Positions 12,795 to 25,430 are shown, counted from the stretch's first letter. The stretch: DNA of 64,000 nt from Tenodera sinensis (GCA_030765045.1 CM060962.1:164330899-164394898); one strand, 5' to 3'. Made by a program: numbers and translations. The notes: generated by a model not told the origin, from the sequence alone.

Positions 12795-13968
12795 CTAGGG
12801 CCCAGATTTTTTGAAAATGCATGTGCAAATGCATATTTTGAGGGTTAGTGCATATCCAAGTATATACTATGTGTATTAGGGCACTTATTTACCTTAGATA
12901 TGTATGCTCGATTACGTAATATTTCTGAACAAACTGAAAAGTGTAATAAATCGATGTGTTGGACATCCTTGGCACCATTAATAGCCTTCCTATGTCAAGT
13001 TATCAAGGTCGTACGTACTGCATACCTTCGTGAAGTAAAGTGCGCATTTGTACACATTACATCAAGGTGTAATACACAATCCATGCAGGTACGAGTACAA
13101 GGGCTATTAACAGTCTAATAACTCGTGGTGCATCCCCACAGGAGTCCGTTCAGTTGATTGACAATACAATTGCCTCTTTAAATGCCCTGCCTGAGAAAAC
13201 TGGAAAATAAAAGTCAAAATTCGGTGTTGGACTCAAACGCAAGACTGGAGAAAATTAAATCAGTTAACAAGTATGTAAGTGGAATCAAATAATCTTTGCA
13301 GGATAACTGCTCCGAACAGTCACTGCCAGTGTAGAAGTATTGCTCGATGACGTCCGTTGACTTGAAAAAATCATTTTCAGGTTATAAACACTAATTCTGT
13401 TCGATAATAGAAAATCCTTAACCCCTGAAAACATTGAGAAGTTCAAAGTAACATACTACGTTTCGTTATTTTGCTGGGAATTAATCATGTAAATGGGTCG
13501 CCTCCTTAGCGCGGCGATAGCGCTGATTCTTACCAAGAGAGGGACCCGGGTTCGATTCCCGGTACCGCCGTCGCTGGGAGATCTGATCCGGGGTGCACTC
13601 AGCCTCGGTAAGTCCCTGAGGGGCCAATTAAGGAGCTACTTGATTGAAAAGTAGTGGCCCCTGGTCGAGGAGACCGCATAAACGGCCGGAAGGGACCGGG
13701 GCGCTGAGCACGTCCCACCTCCAGTACTGCACCCCACTCATGACGCCTGTGGTAGACAGAGGTGAGGGACGCAGCCGTCGGGTGGTAGATCTTGGCCTGA
13801 ATGGGCTGTTGTGCCACGGGGTTACGTTATGTCATGTAGATCAATGAGTTAAAATAAAGTTCCTGTAAGTGGTTATTCTTTAGTGCATATTTCCGACATT
13901 TTAGTGCATACTTGCATGCATATTTTAGGTATATTTAGTGCATATAAATCTGGGCCCTAGTAACAACA
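12795..13968. mobile_element. DNA transposon with 15-bp perfect TIRs, carrying a SINE
   Basis: Ends ACTAGGGCCCAGATT (12795) and AATCTGGGCCCTAGT (to about 13968) are exact reverse complements. Subterminal GCATATTTTAG/TTAGTGCATA repeats occur at both ends, as in hAT-like non-autonomous elements. The target duplication could not be fixed. A SINE sits at 13494-13852. Confidence 0.7.
13494..13852 (+). mobile_element. tRNA-derived SINE
   Basis: tRNA-like head with CCTTAGCGCGGCGATAGCGC and a perfect B-box GGTTCGATTCC at about 13550, then a GC-rich body with GGGGTGCACTCAGCCTCGGT and CCAATTAAGGAGCTACTTGA. The same body in reverse is at 26125-26455 and a diverged one at 60325-60655. From 13970 to 15045 nothing more was identified. 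Confidence 0.75.
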
Positions 13969-15045
13969 AATAAATTCAGGGAGAGAAATTAAGATGTTAA
14001 ACATATGAAGACGCTCTGACCTATATCAGCTGAGCGTACCGAATTATTTAGCAACTTATTTCCTAGACTAAGATTACATAACATGTATCCATCTCGTGGC
14101 AATAATTGTTGCAGGAACGATAGTCAGTGTGACAAACATTCACTCGTCACATAATCAAGATAATCCACTGGTTGCGTACACTGCTATTATACTCACAGAG
14201 ATATTAAGAAAAGCAACAAAAACAAAGATTAGGTATAAAATATGAAAAAAGTTAAGCATTTCATTTCTAGATAGTAAAATAACATAAAATATGAAGTTGT
14301 ATTAAGGCTTTCGTGAAATATGAAAGCATGCACATACAATATAAACACATTTTAAAATGTTCACAAAACATCACGAAATATGAAGTTGTTTGCACTTGCT
14401 ATTTAGACGAGATTTGTGGAAGTCCTTCGTCCCGTACCTGTGCAGATTATATGTCATAGGTATCATATTTTGCCGCGTTTTTAGTTAATGCATTCTATGT
14501 GCACATTCTAATGCCAAGAAGTGGTTGTTGCATGCCAAGGTTCACCAGAAGGGCGTGCCAGTCAATGACCTAATAATGTCATATATGTATTGCACTCATA
14601 ACATTGAATCGTGATTTGTGTAGCCAAGCCTGTGTTATTCTGACATCATGCGATATGCATTTCTAGGTATTCCTTGGAGCTTCTTTGCCTATTTCCGGAG
14701 TAGATAGTTCTAAACCAGGATTATTCTCTTCATTTCAAATTCTTAATGCCTTGTGGCTTTTGGGGGGACGGGGTGCCAGATGAAATTTTAGGGAATACAG
14801 TTGCATCCCTCACCTCAGTGAGAGAAATAATATACCCTCGAATGCATGGGAGGTGAAAGGTCTTCTCTTTGGACCTCGTGGATGCTGTTAGAAATTTACC
14901 AGCGACTATCTAAATCCACTTGGTGTGCCCATCAAACAGCTTGAGAACATTTGTGTTAAAATTTTAAAGGAGTCTGTGGCAATGTTAAAGAATCATTTAT
15001 ACTTTAAATTTTAAATGTCAAAATTGCCTTTATTATATTGTTTAC

Positions 15046-15133
<88 letters not shown>
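15046..15133. repeat. (ATT)n microsatellite upstream of mwh exon 2
   Basis: About 29 ATT units ending roughly 140 bases before the acceptor of the exon at 15273. Confidence 0.97.
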
Positions 15134-15272
15134 GCTTTTTATTATTAGTTTCTGATTTAATTGTTAAAATTATTTTTGTTGTACTTCTGTTTCTGTATTC
15201 TGGATCTATGTGGTCAACCTCACTGGAGCACAGATGATTTTAATAAATATGTATATGTTTATGCAATTTCAG

Positions 15273-15434
15273 ACATTGCCGCCCAATGGTGCGTCTGAAG
15301 TTGTGAGGGTGGAACTGGCTCGCTGGGAAAAGCAATATGTGGATGTGGAGCAACTCAGGACACGAGCAGATACTGCAGAACGAGAAAGAGATGCCCTAAG
15401 CGACAAAGTGACGCTGCTGGAACGTCGTGTGCAG
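15273..15434 (+). CDS. mwh: mwh-like gene, exon 2 in window: linker and first coiled coil
   Basis: 54 codons, phase 0 to phase 0, from AATTTCAG|ACA to GTGCAG|GTGAGC. The peptide starts TLPPNGASEVVRVELARWEK and continues with QYVDVEQLRTRADTAERERD, then a leucine-containing heptad stretch ending LLERRVQ. This is charged, helical, coiled-coil sequence right after FH3, a place where formin-type regulators carry a dimerisation helix. It is separated from the FH3 exon by a 14-kb intron. The exon is supported by uninterrupted coding quality, codon use unlike the AT-rich flanks, and a frame that joins both neighbours. Confidence 0.82.
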
Positions 15435-16808
15435 GTGAGCAAACGAAAAAGTTGTACCTTCCTTTTATACTTGGTTTTCAAGGATGGAAAGTATTTGAAG
15501 GAGATCTCTTATGTTCCATACAACAGATGTCTCAAGTATCAATGCCTGAGACGTGACTATTCGTTTGGAGTGTCGTGATGATTATTTACAGAACAAATTC
15601 TTGTTTTGTAAGCCTAAGGCTTGAGATAGAAAAGTAAATGTAATACTGAGTCTGCAAAGCAAGTTCCTATTCGATTGTCCGCTACTTCTTTATAAATCTC
15701 GCAAAAAGCACCCGAGGAAAAATGACTTAAGCAGCGAAGTGTTAATAGTAGGAAGAACAAAGCTTGAGCAGAAATCTTGTATGTTGTAGGAAACTGTGGA
15801 ATCCGTTGGGAAGCTGCTCGGGTTAGGTTGCACTTGGAAATATGGCGGTTCTTGCTATAATAATTATAGCAAGAATGCAATTATTGCAGATCTTGAACTC
15901 TAAGCCGAGGCTGCGAATAACCATTTGGAAACCTCTGGAGTAGTACACAGATAAGGTGCTTCAGTAGAATCCTCTATTAATCCTGAAGGACTGTCTGAGG
16001 TGCATAGACAACATATCGATTCTCTCGCTTGAGTGAACTTTAAGTTGATAATGGTACCTGTCTAAGTAACCCATTCTGGGTATTTGCCATCTTGTTAATT
16101 TGGATGTGGTATGTCTGCCTTCTATTCCGGGTTCGTATATTTTTTGCCTGGATTAGATCGTTTATAGGGTATTTCCTTATCCTAAGGGGACAAATATCGG
16201 GAAATTTTCAGCTTTATCTGTGGATCTCTAAGTTACTTGATTATTCACTTTTCCCATTTCATTCAAGATTTTAGAATATAAATATAGGCCATAAGTAAAG
16301 TAAACCGTGATTGAAGCACCGACATATATTTCCAACTATTAAGAAAAAGGATACGTAATGTTAGCTTTGTTATGTACAAGTGAAATGATTTACGATGTTT
16401 CATTGTCATAAATGTACATTACTGATATAGTTTGTTTCCAAAACATGATATCTCTTCCCGATGCCTCTGCCAAAGACGGCATTACTTTGAGGTGTGGGTT
16501 TTACAAGGTTTGCGGTTTAAAAATATAAAGGAACCACAAGACAGCTACATAGCCTCTCGCCCTGATAATGAGAGTTGCCTTTTGTTTGCTAATGGTTATT
16601 ACCAGGGACTAAAAGTTTAGGCATTATAAATCATTAAAATAGGCAGGGAGAAAGGCATTATAAATACTAAAACAGACAATAAAAGGCAATTAGAAAAACC
16701 CATTTATTTAATGAATTACACTATTCAATAACTCGATTGTCATATTTTAAAGAACTTCAAAGTTACAAACAAAATACTAGTGTTTTTATTAACACAAAGA
16801 TGAGTGTT

Positions 16809-16855
16809 TTCTTCTTCTTCTTCTTCTTCTTCTTCTTCTTCTTCTTCTTCTTCTT
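16809..16855. repeat. (TTC)n microsatellite
   Basis: About 15 TTC units near the left end of the hAT element. Confidence 0.95.
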
Positions 16856-18135
16856 TTTTTAAGACCTATGTATTGCAATGCCTTATTCGTTGCACATGAC
16901 AACCATTTTTTTTTAAGTTCTCTGGGTCATGTTAGACAACGCATTTTTCATATGACAAAATGACCTCTTAACATCCACAGAGGTTAATGGAGCAAACCTA
17001 GAACATAGCATCATTGTAGGATCCATTTCAACTGGGACAGAACTGTTACCTTGCAGAATTTGTAAGATGTTTTCGATAACACTTTTTTACACTTTTCGCT
17101 AACTAATGAACCCCGTTTCCCTAGTACACTGTCCAGTCTTTGCACGCATCATCCATAATTTTCACTGACTTCGTTAAGGGTTGTCCTCTTTCTTGAAGCT
17201 GGCAGATCACTTGTGGCAGGAACCCAAACACGGCCACAATGAAAGTTAAGTCATTTTTCACTTCCCAAGAGTTGAGAAGTTTCTTGGCTGTTACAATTGA
17301 AGACGCTTCATTCTCCAGAGCGTTCACCACCTCAGTTATACTCTGGAAATTTGAAGCACAGTAAAAGTGCTGCTGAGATCAATGTCACCCATCTCGTTAT
17401 GATAAATTGGGGGGGGGGGGCGCAGAGTTGCATCTGGTGCAATGGATTTAAATGTCAGGATTCTTGATGAGGCTTTGGGGAGGCATCTGTGAAATTTGGA
17501 CAAAAATGACGAAAAATGCGATTTTTGCTTTTTTGCCTTAAAATTATGTCTGTATCTTGTTCTTTCAGAATCTACCATCGTTTACTCCTCATCACCATTT
17601 AAAAGGCCGTTATGCCATGATTTAAATGCTAATGTGCGGGTGGGCGTGGCTGCTGAAATGCATTCATTACCCCATTGCAGCAAAATCGCGTATAATTTTG
17701 AAGTTTAAATTGGGCGGTCTGATTCACTTCTGGTGGATGTAAGCAGAGACATCTTGTGGGATTTTCTGCAAACATTCATGCCGGTGAAACAAACGAATGT
17801 TTCCTGTTTTAACATGTGTGTACCACGTGGTTGTATTTCTCTGAATTTTATTCGAGATTACACAGCTTGAAGAAGAGAGGTCATCTTTATTGTGGTGTAC
17901 ATTTAGATAAGTAGAGTTTAGAATAAGTATAATATAGAATAAGATAAGGCAGGGAATACTAAATAAGTGTCTTCTTGCTGTACCTAAGTGAAAATCTAAA
18001 TTCTTTATTTAGCTGTTTGTAAACACACAAGCAGCTAATACTCTTCTCACTATTATAATTTATTGTAAAGTTGTAAAGATTGTGCATTAAGTGGACCAGA
18101 TTTTTATTAAATTATTATTAACTGGTATAAAAATA

Positions 18136-18549
18136 TTGTAAAGTGGGTAAGCAAAAGCAAACAAAGAAATCTCTTGCAGCAAGAAAAAATATAATGCCTA
18201 GATGGCAAACTGGCAAATCTCAGAGGGAAACAAGCATAACTAGATCTACAGTAGATCTTGAAGGAGCAGGTTCAAGTAGTAAAAAATTGCATTGACTTCA
18301 GCTATCAGTGAATTTAATATGAGTTGTGAGGCTACTCTCTATGTAAAGGAAAGAGTCACAGCTAGTAATGTAAGTCCAGTAAGCAAAAGAATTAGTAATA
18401 TTAGGGATAAGGGAAGATTAAAGCAGAGTGCACTGAGTACATTAAATACATTCAAATCAGCAAAAAACCAGTTAAAAGTAGCAAAACTTAAAGAAGAAGA
18501 AGCCAAACAGTTAGCTGAAGAACCTTCATATGGTCCAGGGGAATTCTAA
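18136..18549 (+). pseudogene. Internally deleted transposon ORF (N and C termini only)
   Basis: Frame 1 from about 18150 reads KQKQTKKSLAARKNIMPRWQ and on to SSSKKLH; a one-base shift at about 18290 continues as TSAISEFNMSCEATLYVKER and ends KQLAEEPSYGPGEF. The basic start and the YGPGEF end resemble the two ends of the large TTAA-element transposases annotated as Mutator-like in insects, with the core missing. That assignment is from memory and is tentative. Confidence 0.4.
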
Positions 18550-18660
18550 AGCAGTAAATGTATGTTGTCATACACTTAAAACTTTAAAGTCATTTTTCTC
18601 TGCTTTCTATTTTTTCACATTTTTCAATCTTCAAAATGCATCTTCTAATACAGTTCTTAA

Positions 18661-19919
18661 GGGGAGTTAGGGGTGAGCTTAGGAAATTCTACAATTTGTA
18701 TGCAAGCATTACCAAATTTTAACCACGTTACTATAGTGGTTAGATATGCAGCTGTACAAAATTTGAAGTATGTAAGTCAAACAGTTTTTTAATTAAAAGC
18801 TTTTAATTGATTAAAAAGATACTCTGATTAAAAATGCTCCTTGCGTAGCAATTTTTATATGTTTGGCATGAAACTTGGTGATCTGATGCTTCATGCACAT
18901 GAAAGTCATAGTTGCTCTGGATTTTTGTTTTACACCAGTACTTTAGTATCTGGAAATTTTTTAATATGTCTATTTACAGATTTCAGGTTTTTTAACTTTC
19001 CATCGGCATTTGAATGTGAATATGCTCAATATTACTTGACTGATATCAAAACCCAGAGCAATTTTTGAGCCTTATATGAATAAGAACACATCCTGAAATT
19101 TTCAAAAGAATCCGTTAAGAACTCTGTCGCAAGGAGTTTTTCAGATGCGTGAAAATGCTGAGAAAAAAGAAACTGAGAAAAATAGCATTAAACTTTTAAA
19201 ACGTTCTAACGCCATCAGAGGTGTGTTGCAGCAAAGGTTTCACTTTCTTATCTCTTATCCTCTCTTATGCTGACAATTCCTGCAATTTATGGGCTCTCGT
19301 TGTGTGTGTTTGTTTCCTGGCACTGCATTTTCTACTCTTAATACATCTTCTAGCATTGCACTTCTGACAAATGCATATTGTTCCAACTGAAATGTTTTCA
19401 TTCCTAAGACTATTCAACACTTGAATTGACTTCACACACACGTATTAAACTCCATGACAGTTTTCAGTACTGCAAGTTCAAGTTTATTCGTAGACACACA
19501 CCTATTTTGGACAAATAGCTCCCACAACATTGTGAAGAGATACATTCGAGTTCTGTGTCGTACCCTTGGCATAGCGTTCTAGCAGCTGGTCAGAACCAAG
19601 TCGCTGATCCGGAAATAAAATTATTTTAGTTACCTCTTCTGGAGACAACTTGTGATTTTGTGGATGCAGATTAAGGATAATTTACATGATTGAGTTTCTG
19701 ATCCGACGATATTCAGTCTCGGTGGGTGCGCACGCCTAACCACCAGCCATTTAATCACTATGCACAACTATTTAAAATGGCCGCCAGATCTTTAAAAATG
19801 GCGCTGGCATCAAAATCATTGCACTTTTTAATAGACAAAACATTGAACAATTTTTCAACATAAAAATCTAAAAATCAACTTTTTTTACCAAATGGGCCAA
19901 ATCTCACCCCTAACTCCCC
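18661..19919. mobile_element. TTAA-flanked DNA transposon, 1.26 kb, nested
   Basis: Exact TTAA on both sides (18657-18660 and 19920-19923) and terminal inverted repeats GGGGAGTTAGGGGTGAG that match for 17 bases. Non-coding inside. It sits inside the 17477-20408 element, so it is younger. Confidence 0.88.
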
Positions 19920-20243
19920 TTAATAGATTTCTTTTAAATTTTGCACACATGTTCTTAGATAGTTGCTTCATAAAACTTGGTATTTTAAATGCTGTAGATG
20001 GAATAGTTTAATTGTTATTGAATTTTTATTTTGAAAATTATTAATAATTTGAAAAAAAATGGACATTAAGGTATTCAATATTTTTTTTCTCCAAAACTGT
20101 TTCACATAGCCAAATAAAAATACCAAGTTTTGTAGACATAATCTAGGGAAACATATGACCAGAGTTTAGTTTACTTATAACAAATAATATTTTATAAGAA
20201 GCGTTTGCTATACTACACTAAAATTGCAGCAAAAGAACCAATA

Positions 20244-20276
<33 letters not shown>

Positions 20277-21432
20277 GTAAAAACTGTCTTGTATAGAAAA
20301 GTGAAACTTGGTAAACCTTCTAGTTTGGCTTTGGCACACATACATACAAATTTTCACATCATTGTGACAAAAATTGTGGATTTTTGTCATTTTCACAGAT
20401 ACCTCCCCTTAACGGTTGTCCTCTTTCTTGAAGCTGCAGATCACTTGTGACAGGAACCCAAACACGGCCACAATGAAAGTTAAGTCATTTTTCACTTCCC
20501 AAGAGTTGATTTTCATTGTGTCACCGTAACATTCGATTAAGTAACATTTTCGTAAACTTGACTGGCTAGGTACAGATTGGTTATTATACTTCTCCAAAAA
20601 CTGTGATAATGTAGGATTCTGTAATTTCCACAAAGGGATTCCGGTGCTGAGGAAAGCTATATATATATATTTCGTAGCTTACTGACTGCTCACATATTTT
20701 ACATGCGAGTACTTTACCGTCGATACAAAATACCTCGGATCCAAAAGTATTAAGTAACGTTGTAATTTACTGCATAAAGCAACACTAAATTTCGGTATCT
20801 TGCTGCTAGCTACAACAACGTCGCAGTGAAAACAAAGAGTAAACAAAATCAGACCCGACTCATTGCCTTTTAAAATAAACACAAACGGTAATTCAAACGC
20901 TTTGTGTTATCTATACATTTATTTGCGCGGCAGCACTCATTGTTGCAAAGAAAATAATGAACTGAATGAAGGACGCCTATGTTGTCTGCAACTTAAAGAA
21001 AATAATATAATACATTCGGCGAAGTAACTTTCATTGTCACGGACTAATGATTATTGGAATAAAATGTACTGAAGGAAATGTTTAACAATTAATAAATAAT
21101 AGATAAATAATGATATAAAGGCAACAAAAAGCATTTATTCCGCAAAATAGGCATTTATATTTAAAAAGGTAGAAAAAGGCAACATAAAACTGTGGCATTT
21201 CAATCACAAAGGTATAATTCGTACAGATTCACTTTCAAATTGAAGATAGATTTGACACATTTAAAAAGGCGTTCTGCCTAAGTTCCGGTCCCTGGTTATT
21301 ACCAAGTGGCAGGGGGGTGGGGGGAGGGGCGGTCCTCCTTTCCAGGGTATCATGATTTCCAAAAATAGGGGGGGGGGGTTGCAGATGATGTTTAAAACTA
21401 AAGCGCGTTTCACCCTTAGAAGACAGTACACG

Positions 21433-22157
21433 TTAAATGGAGCGCAGTGTTGCAACATGTACTAGTTGCGAATCTTTCTCCGCGAGCGACTCGAGGTGCC
21501 TGAGTCCTGTACTTAGTCCTTCAATTGCTGCTTGACGGACACTTTTAACTTTGTTATCCCTCCATGCCTTTGTTACTGTATGACCTAAATTTACAAATGA
21601 CTCGTCTGTATAAACAACTGATTTCCCCTGGTTCCTAAACCTTTTTACGTCTTTTAGATATTTATGTCGCCATCTGATGATATCGATATCGTCTCTTTCT
21701 ATTAATATGCACTTGTTACCCCTTCTTTCATATTCCAACCCCAAATCATGTAAGAACCGACTAAGAGTGACCTTTGAGAAATTTGGTACGGTCTCATCAC
21801 TGTTGAATCGTGACAAAATTATATTCAGCATGGGTGGAATATTTGCAAACTGTAAAGAATGAACAATTCGCCGCACTCCACCTTGCACTATTCAATCATA
21901 TTGCGTTAACCTATCGTTTTGTGTAGTCCCGCCCTTTTTGCTTTCTTTTTCGATGGCGTTCTTAGAGGTCCTTTCATTAGTTCCTTTTTAATCATACACA
22001 CTACTGCTTCTGAACACCCGATAGCCTTAGCTGTTTCTTTTACCGCCTTACTAACACGCATTTTACTTCAAAAATAATATAACACATTCATAATTATTTG
22101 GCGTTCCTTACTTCTTAATTTACCAACATATCGTCTCTTCCTAGCTTCCCCCTCCAT
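21433..22157 (-). pseudogene. Tc1/mariner-like transposase, broken and truncated
   Basis: Minus strand from ATG at 22157: a basic start (KRRYVGKLRSKERQIIMNV), a helix-turn-helix segment with VKETAKAIGCSEAVV, stops at about 22070 and 21910, then a long open stretch with SRFLHDLGLEYERRGNKCIL and SVVYTDESFVNLGH. The last carries the first Asp of the DDE triad in the usual YTDE/S context. The remaining catalytic residues and C terminus are missing. It lies just outside the right end of the hAT. Confidence 0.78.
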
Positions 22158-22944
22158 AACTACAAATATTTACAAAAATATTAAACAAATAACGCAATAA
22201 CAGCTCACAGTTACGCACACGGCTTCTTTCGACTAATGTTAGTGCTGCTCCTTATATTATCTTCTGTGTCAGGCCTGACGCTGAATAGATGAATACCTTT
22301 GTTTGCCTTACTGGATAAAAGAAAGAGGTTACTGCCTTTTGGTTTATTTTAAAAACTTTCTCCAACCTTCCTCAACATTTGTTCTCGCTGGTTCCCTGAT
22401 GTAAACTCAATAACAAAAAAGTTTCACACTGCGTAACTTTTGCAGTGCACAGATATAAAATTTTCCGAAAACATTTCATTTTAAAAATTATAACACTTAA
22501 CTGGGTAAACATAGAGAATTCAAAGTGGGCAGGTAGTAGCACTATGGTATACTCTACCTAAGAAAAAAATATAGATGCATTCTAGCAGTTAGTTAGTTAG
22601 TGCGTGATGAGTATAGAAACAGGAAATATCGGACTTCTATTGAAAAAAACGTTTTCTGAAGAAATTTGGGCCTATAGAAATGTATAATGACTCTAAAAAG
22701 GATATAACCTGATAGAGAAAAAAATTCTGCATAGGATAATGTGCTCAAATCTGAAATTTATAACAAATGAATATTTATACCATGCTATTAGGAATCTGGC
22801 AACACCGCGAGGGTAGAAAAGGACGCGGCTAATGGCAACTTGTATGTACTAGATAGAGACAGAGATGTCCCATTTAACTCCATACTGTCTTCTAAGAGTG
22901 GAACGCTATATAGATATATACACCATCGCGTTTCGAGCATAAAA

Positions 22945-23505
22945 ATCTGATGTGTGGCACTCACATGACTTTCTCTAGTCTTGTACTCGCTATTCTTACA
23001 AACTCTTATTCCTCTATCTTCTTCATGTTAGTCGAGATAACCATTTGCAGAAATTACCTTATTGTTAATTTTCTTGCAGGTGCACGGGGAATACAGTAGG
23101 CTCTGAGTGATAGTCAAATCCTTTAAAGCTGGTCGCTGTATCAAACTTGTGTATTAACGAAATCTACATTTTGTATACTAAGATCTGGTCTATCTCTTAC
23201 GGTTTACCAGTTGTGCAAAAGCCATCACGAGTAAACGGGACTACATGAGCTATAGCCAGAAAATTCAAAACATTCATTTGTCACAAAAATATCTTAAACA
23301 TATGGCATTTTAATCAAAATCGTTAGAGCCATTTTTGAGAAAATCGAAATTTTCGAAACATTTTCCATGTAAATGATAGTTTAGGGTGAAGTAATTTTCT
23401 TTTAAATCTTCGCATTGAATTCTTGAAAGATATTAAACTTAAATACCAACTTTGGTTTTTAGCCGAATTTTCGTTTCCGAGTTACACTGTTCACAGGCGC
23501 GCGCG

Positions 23506-23581
<76 letters not shown>

Positions 23582-23712
23582 TGGACCTTTTTCTAAAAAT
23601 GATTTTTTTTTTATTTAAGGGACCTCAAAACATATTTCCGTTCGATCTCGACATCTAAATTTTGGGTCGAATACAGTACTTCCCCTCTTACTATAGGTAG
23701 TGAATTAAAAAG
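22945..23712 (+). repeat. Fam-A repeat, near full length
   Basis: All Fam-A blocks in order, from the TGTGGCACTCACATGACTTT block to TACTATAGGTAGTG. The internal tract has grown into (GC)n(CA)n(CT)n at 23495-23580. This copy is the best template for a consensus. 22160-22945 and 23715-25010 show no recognised element. Confidence 0.82.
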
Positions 23713-25009
23713 GGAGGGCACTAAATTCTTCAACTTACCCCAAATTTTCGCTTATCGTGTGCTTATTGAATTCTAATTTGCATCAACGAGGACAAACAAA
23801 AAAGAAGTTGTATGTAGTAGCCCAAATCTGTTTCGGGTACTCCGATGGTCTCTCCTAACATCTTTAAGTGATTAATTATATCTGTTGAAGCATAAAAAGC
23901 GTTTGAGGAACTCCCGCGGCTTAAAGTGAAAACACACAGCGCTCGAAGAATTTGTGTGATAATAATAACCGTTTCGATTTGGAACGTCTCTCATCGATAG
24001 GTACTTATCAGACTGCACACATTTTCCCACGCCAAGTTCCTTCTTTCCTTTTTTTATTTATTCTCGATAGCGTTGCCTATTTTTTCGCATCAAGATGATT
24101 ATTCAGTCTCCGGTCTTCGCTCTCAATCATCAAGTTGTCTCGTCGCTATGAGTTTATAAAAGTTTCTGATATATTACTTCCTGCACTCTGGTTCTCAGTG
24201 GGACGTAATGAGCAATAACGGAAGAGCACTGAATAAGAAGTGAATTAACATTCTCCTATATAAGAACAAGGTGAGATAAAAGCGATTTCTTCATTCTAAT
24301 TTTCGTTGTACTCGTAGCTTGTCAACTACTTTCCGTCATTCTTATACACATAAATCAATCAATAATAGTTTCCAGCTGTATACTACAAATGCAGCCTCCT
24401 CCACTATTCCATTATTTCCGTTTTGTTTCCTTATATGAAACATTGACCTTAACATTGTAGTATCTTCTTGTGCCCCGAATATTTCCTCCAGCCACAATTC
24501 CTCTCAACCGCCGCCTAGCAAGCGCCTTCTCATATAATGTCCCAAACATTTTTCCTTCTTTCTGAACACCTTTAGCTTTTTTTTTCTTGGGCTATTCTTT
24601 TTAAAATAATGCAATTATTTATTTTATCTGTCCATTTCACATACTTCGTTTTATCCGGTGGTCACTTTTCAAAAGCGATGCTTGAAGAATATGAATTGTG
24701 TACTGAAACTGATGGTCTCCATTTCCAACTACAACAGTAATAATAATTACACTAATATGCTATAGGTTAAGCGACCCTTAATATAACCTCTCTATTTCGA
24801 GAAGGTTCAAAGTTCAACGCTTCTGATTTCTAGAGGAACCTAGTAAAACATGATCAAAAACGTAAACAACGTGATCGATATGAGGTAACGCCCGATAGTT
24901 ATGCAACACATCTAACGTAAGGTAATGTGGATATGTTAACTGACCAATTGTACCAGGAAAACTACCGTAGACCGCACTTATGATAGTCTACGGTAGCCTA
25001 CGGTAGTTT

Positions 25010-25430
25010 TACAAATCTACTCGGCTTCGATTCCCGTCGAGCGCCCACTCTGACCTTAGGTTTTTCATGGTTTTCCCTGGTCGGTAGGCAAATTCTGGGA
25101 TTGTTTCTCATTTAGGCACCTTTCCACTATTTCCTTTCCGTTATTTCCTTCTCATCTTTCAGGTTTCGTGACGTATGGCGCTGCCTGACAAATGGCGTGG
25201 AGGCTTGCTCGAAGGCCAACGGTCGTTTACACCCTTTCTAGGCAGCTCCAGCAGCGAGACGGGTCTTCCCGTGGAGTTGTTGGGGACTTCCACGCGTCTC
25301 TCTGCCCTGTCTGCCTGCTGCCTATAGGTACTCTCTTGGTGGGTGGTAGCCACAATAGATCAATGTAGCTCGCAGCGTGTGAGGTGTCCCCCTTCGTTAT
25401 AAACCTATACCTTCTCTACCAGCTACGTAA
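25010..25430. repeat. SINE-like fragment
   Basis: CTCGGCTTCGATTCCCGTCG resembles a B-box and is followed by TTCATGGTTTTCCCTGG as in other SINE bodies here; a GC-rich section follows at 25160-25400. The tRNA head is missing. Confidence 0.4.

Larger units (their letters stand above)
17477..20408 (+). mobile_element. TTAA-target transposon nested in the hAT
   Basis: Left end GGGGAGGCATCTGTGAAATT and right end the reverse complement of GGGGAGGTATCTGTGAAAAT, followed by TTAA. The left flank is CTTT rather than TTAA, so that side has been altered. TTAA targets with GGGG ends suggest a Kolobok- or piggyBac-type element. It contains another TTAA element (18661-19919) and a poly(T) run at 20249-20276. 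Confidence 0.65.
16860..20640 (-). pseudogene. hAT transposase pseudogene, interrupted
   Basis: Read on the minus strand. The N-terminal part near 20630-20510 has PTLSQFLEKYNNQSVPSQSS, like CGGBP1/ZBED-type hAT proteins. The middle at 17330-17120 has LLNSWEVKNDLTFIVAVFGF and LTKSVKIMDDAC. The C-terminal part near 17000-16900 has a PLTSVDVKRSF-HMKNAL dimerisation-type motif. Frameshifts, stops and a 3-kb insertion break it, so it is inactive. A 102-bp segment of the coding region is present twice (17174-17275 and 20409-20509). Confidence 0.75.
16603..21294 (-). mobile_element. hAT superfamily transposon, 4.7 kb, with perfect 8-bp target duplication
   Basis: Left end GTTATTAC|CAGGGACTAAAAGTTTAGGC, right end the reverse complement of CAGGGACCGGAACTTAGGCA followed by GTTATTAC. 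The 8-bp duplications (16595-16602 and 21295-21302) are identical, the hAT hallmark. Subterminal AGGCATT repeats occur at both ends. It contains a decayed minus-strand transposase and at least two nested TTAA-type elements. 15435-16600, before it, is intronic with nothing recognised. Confidence 0.92.
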
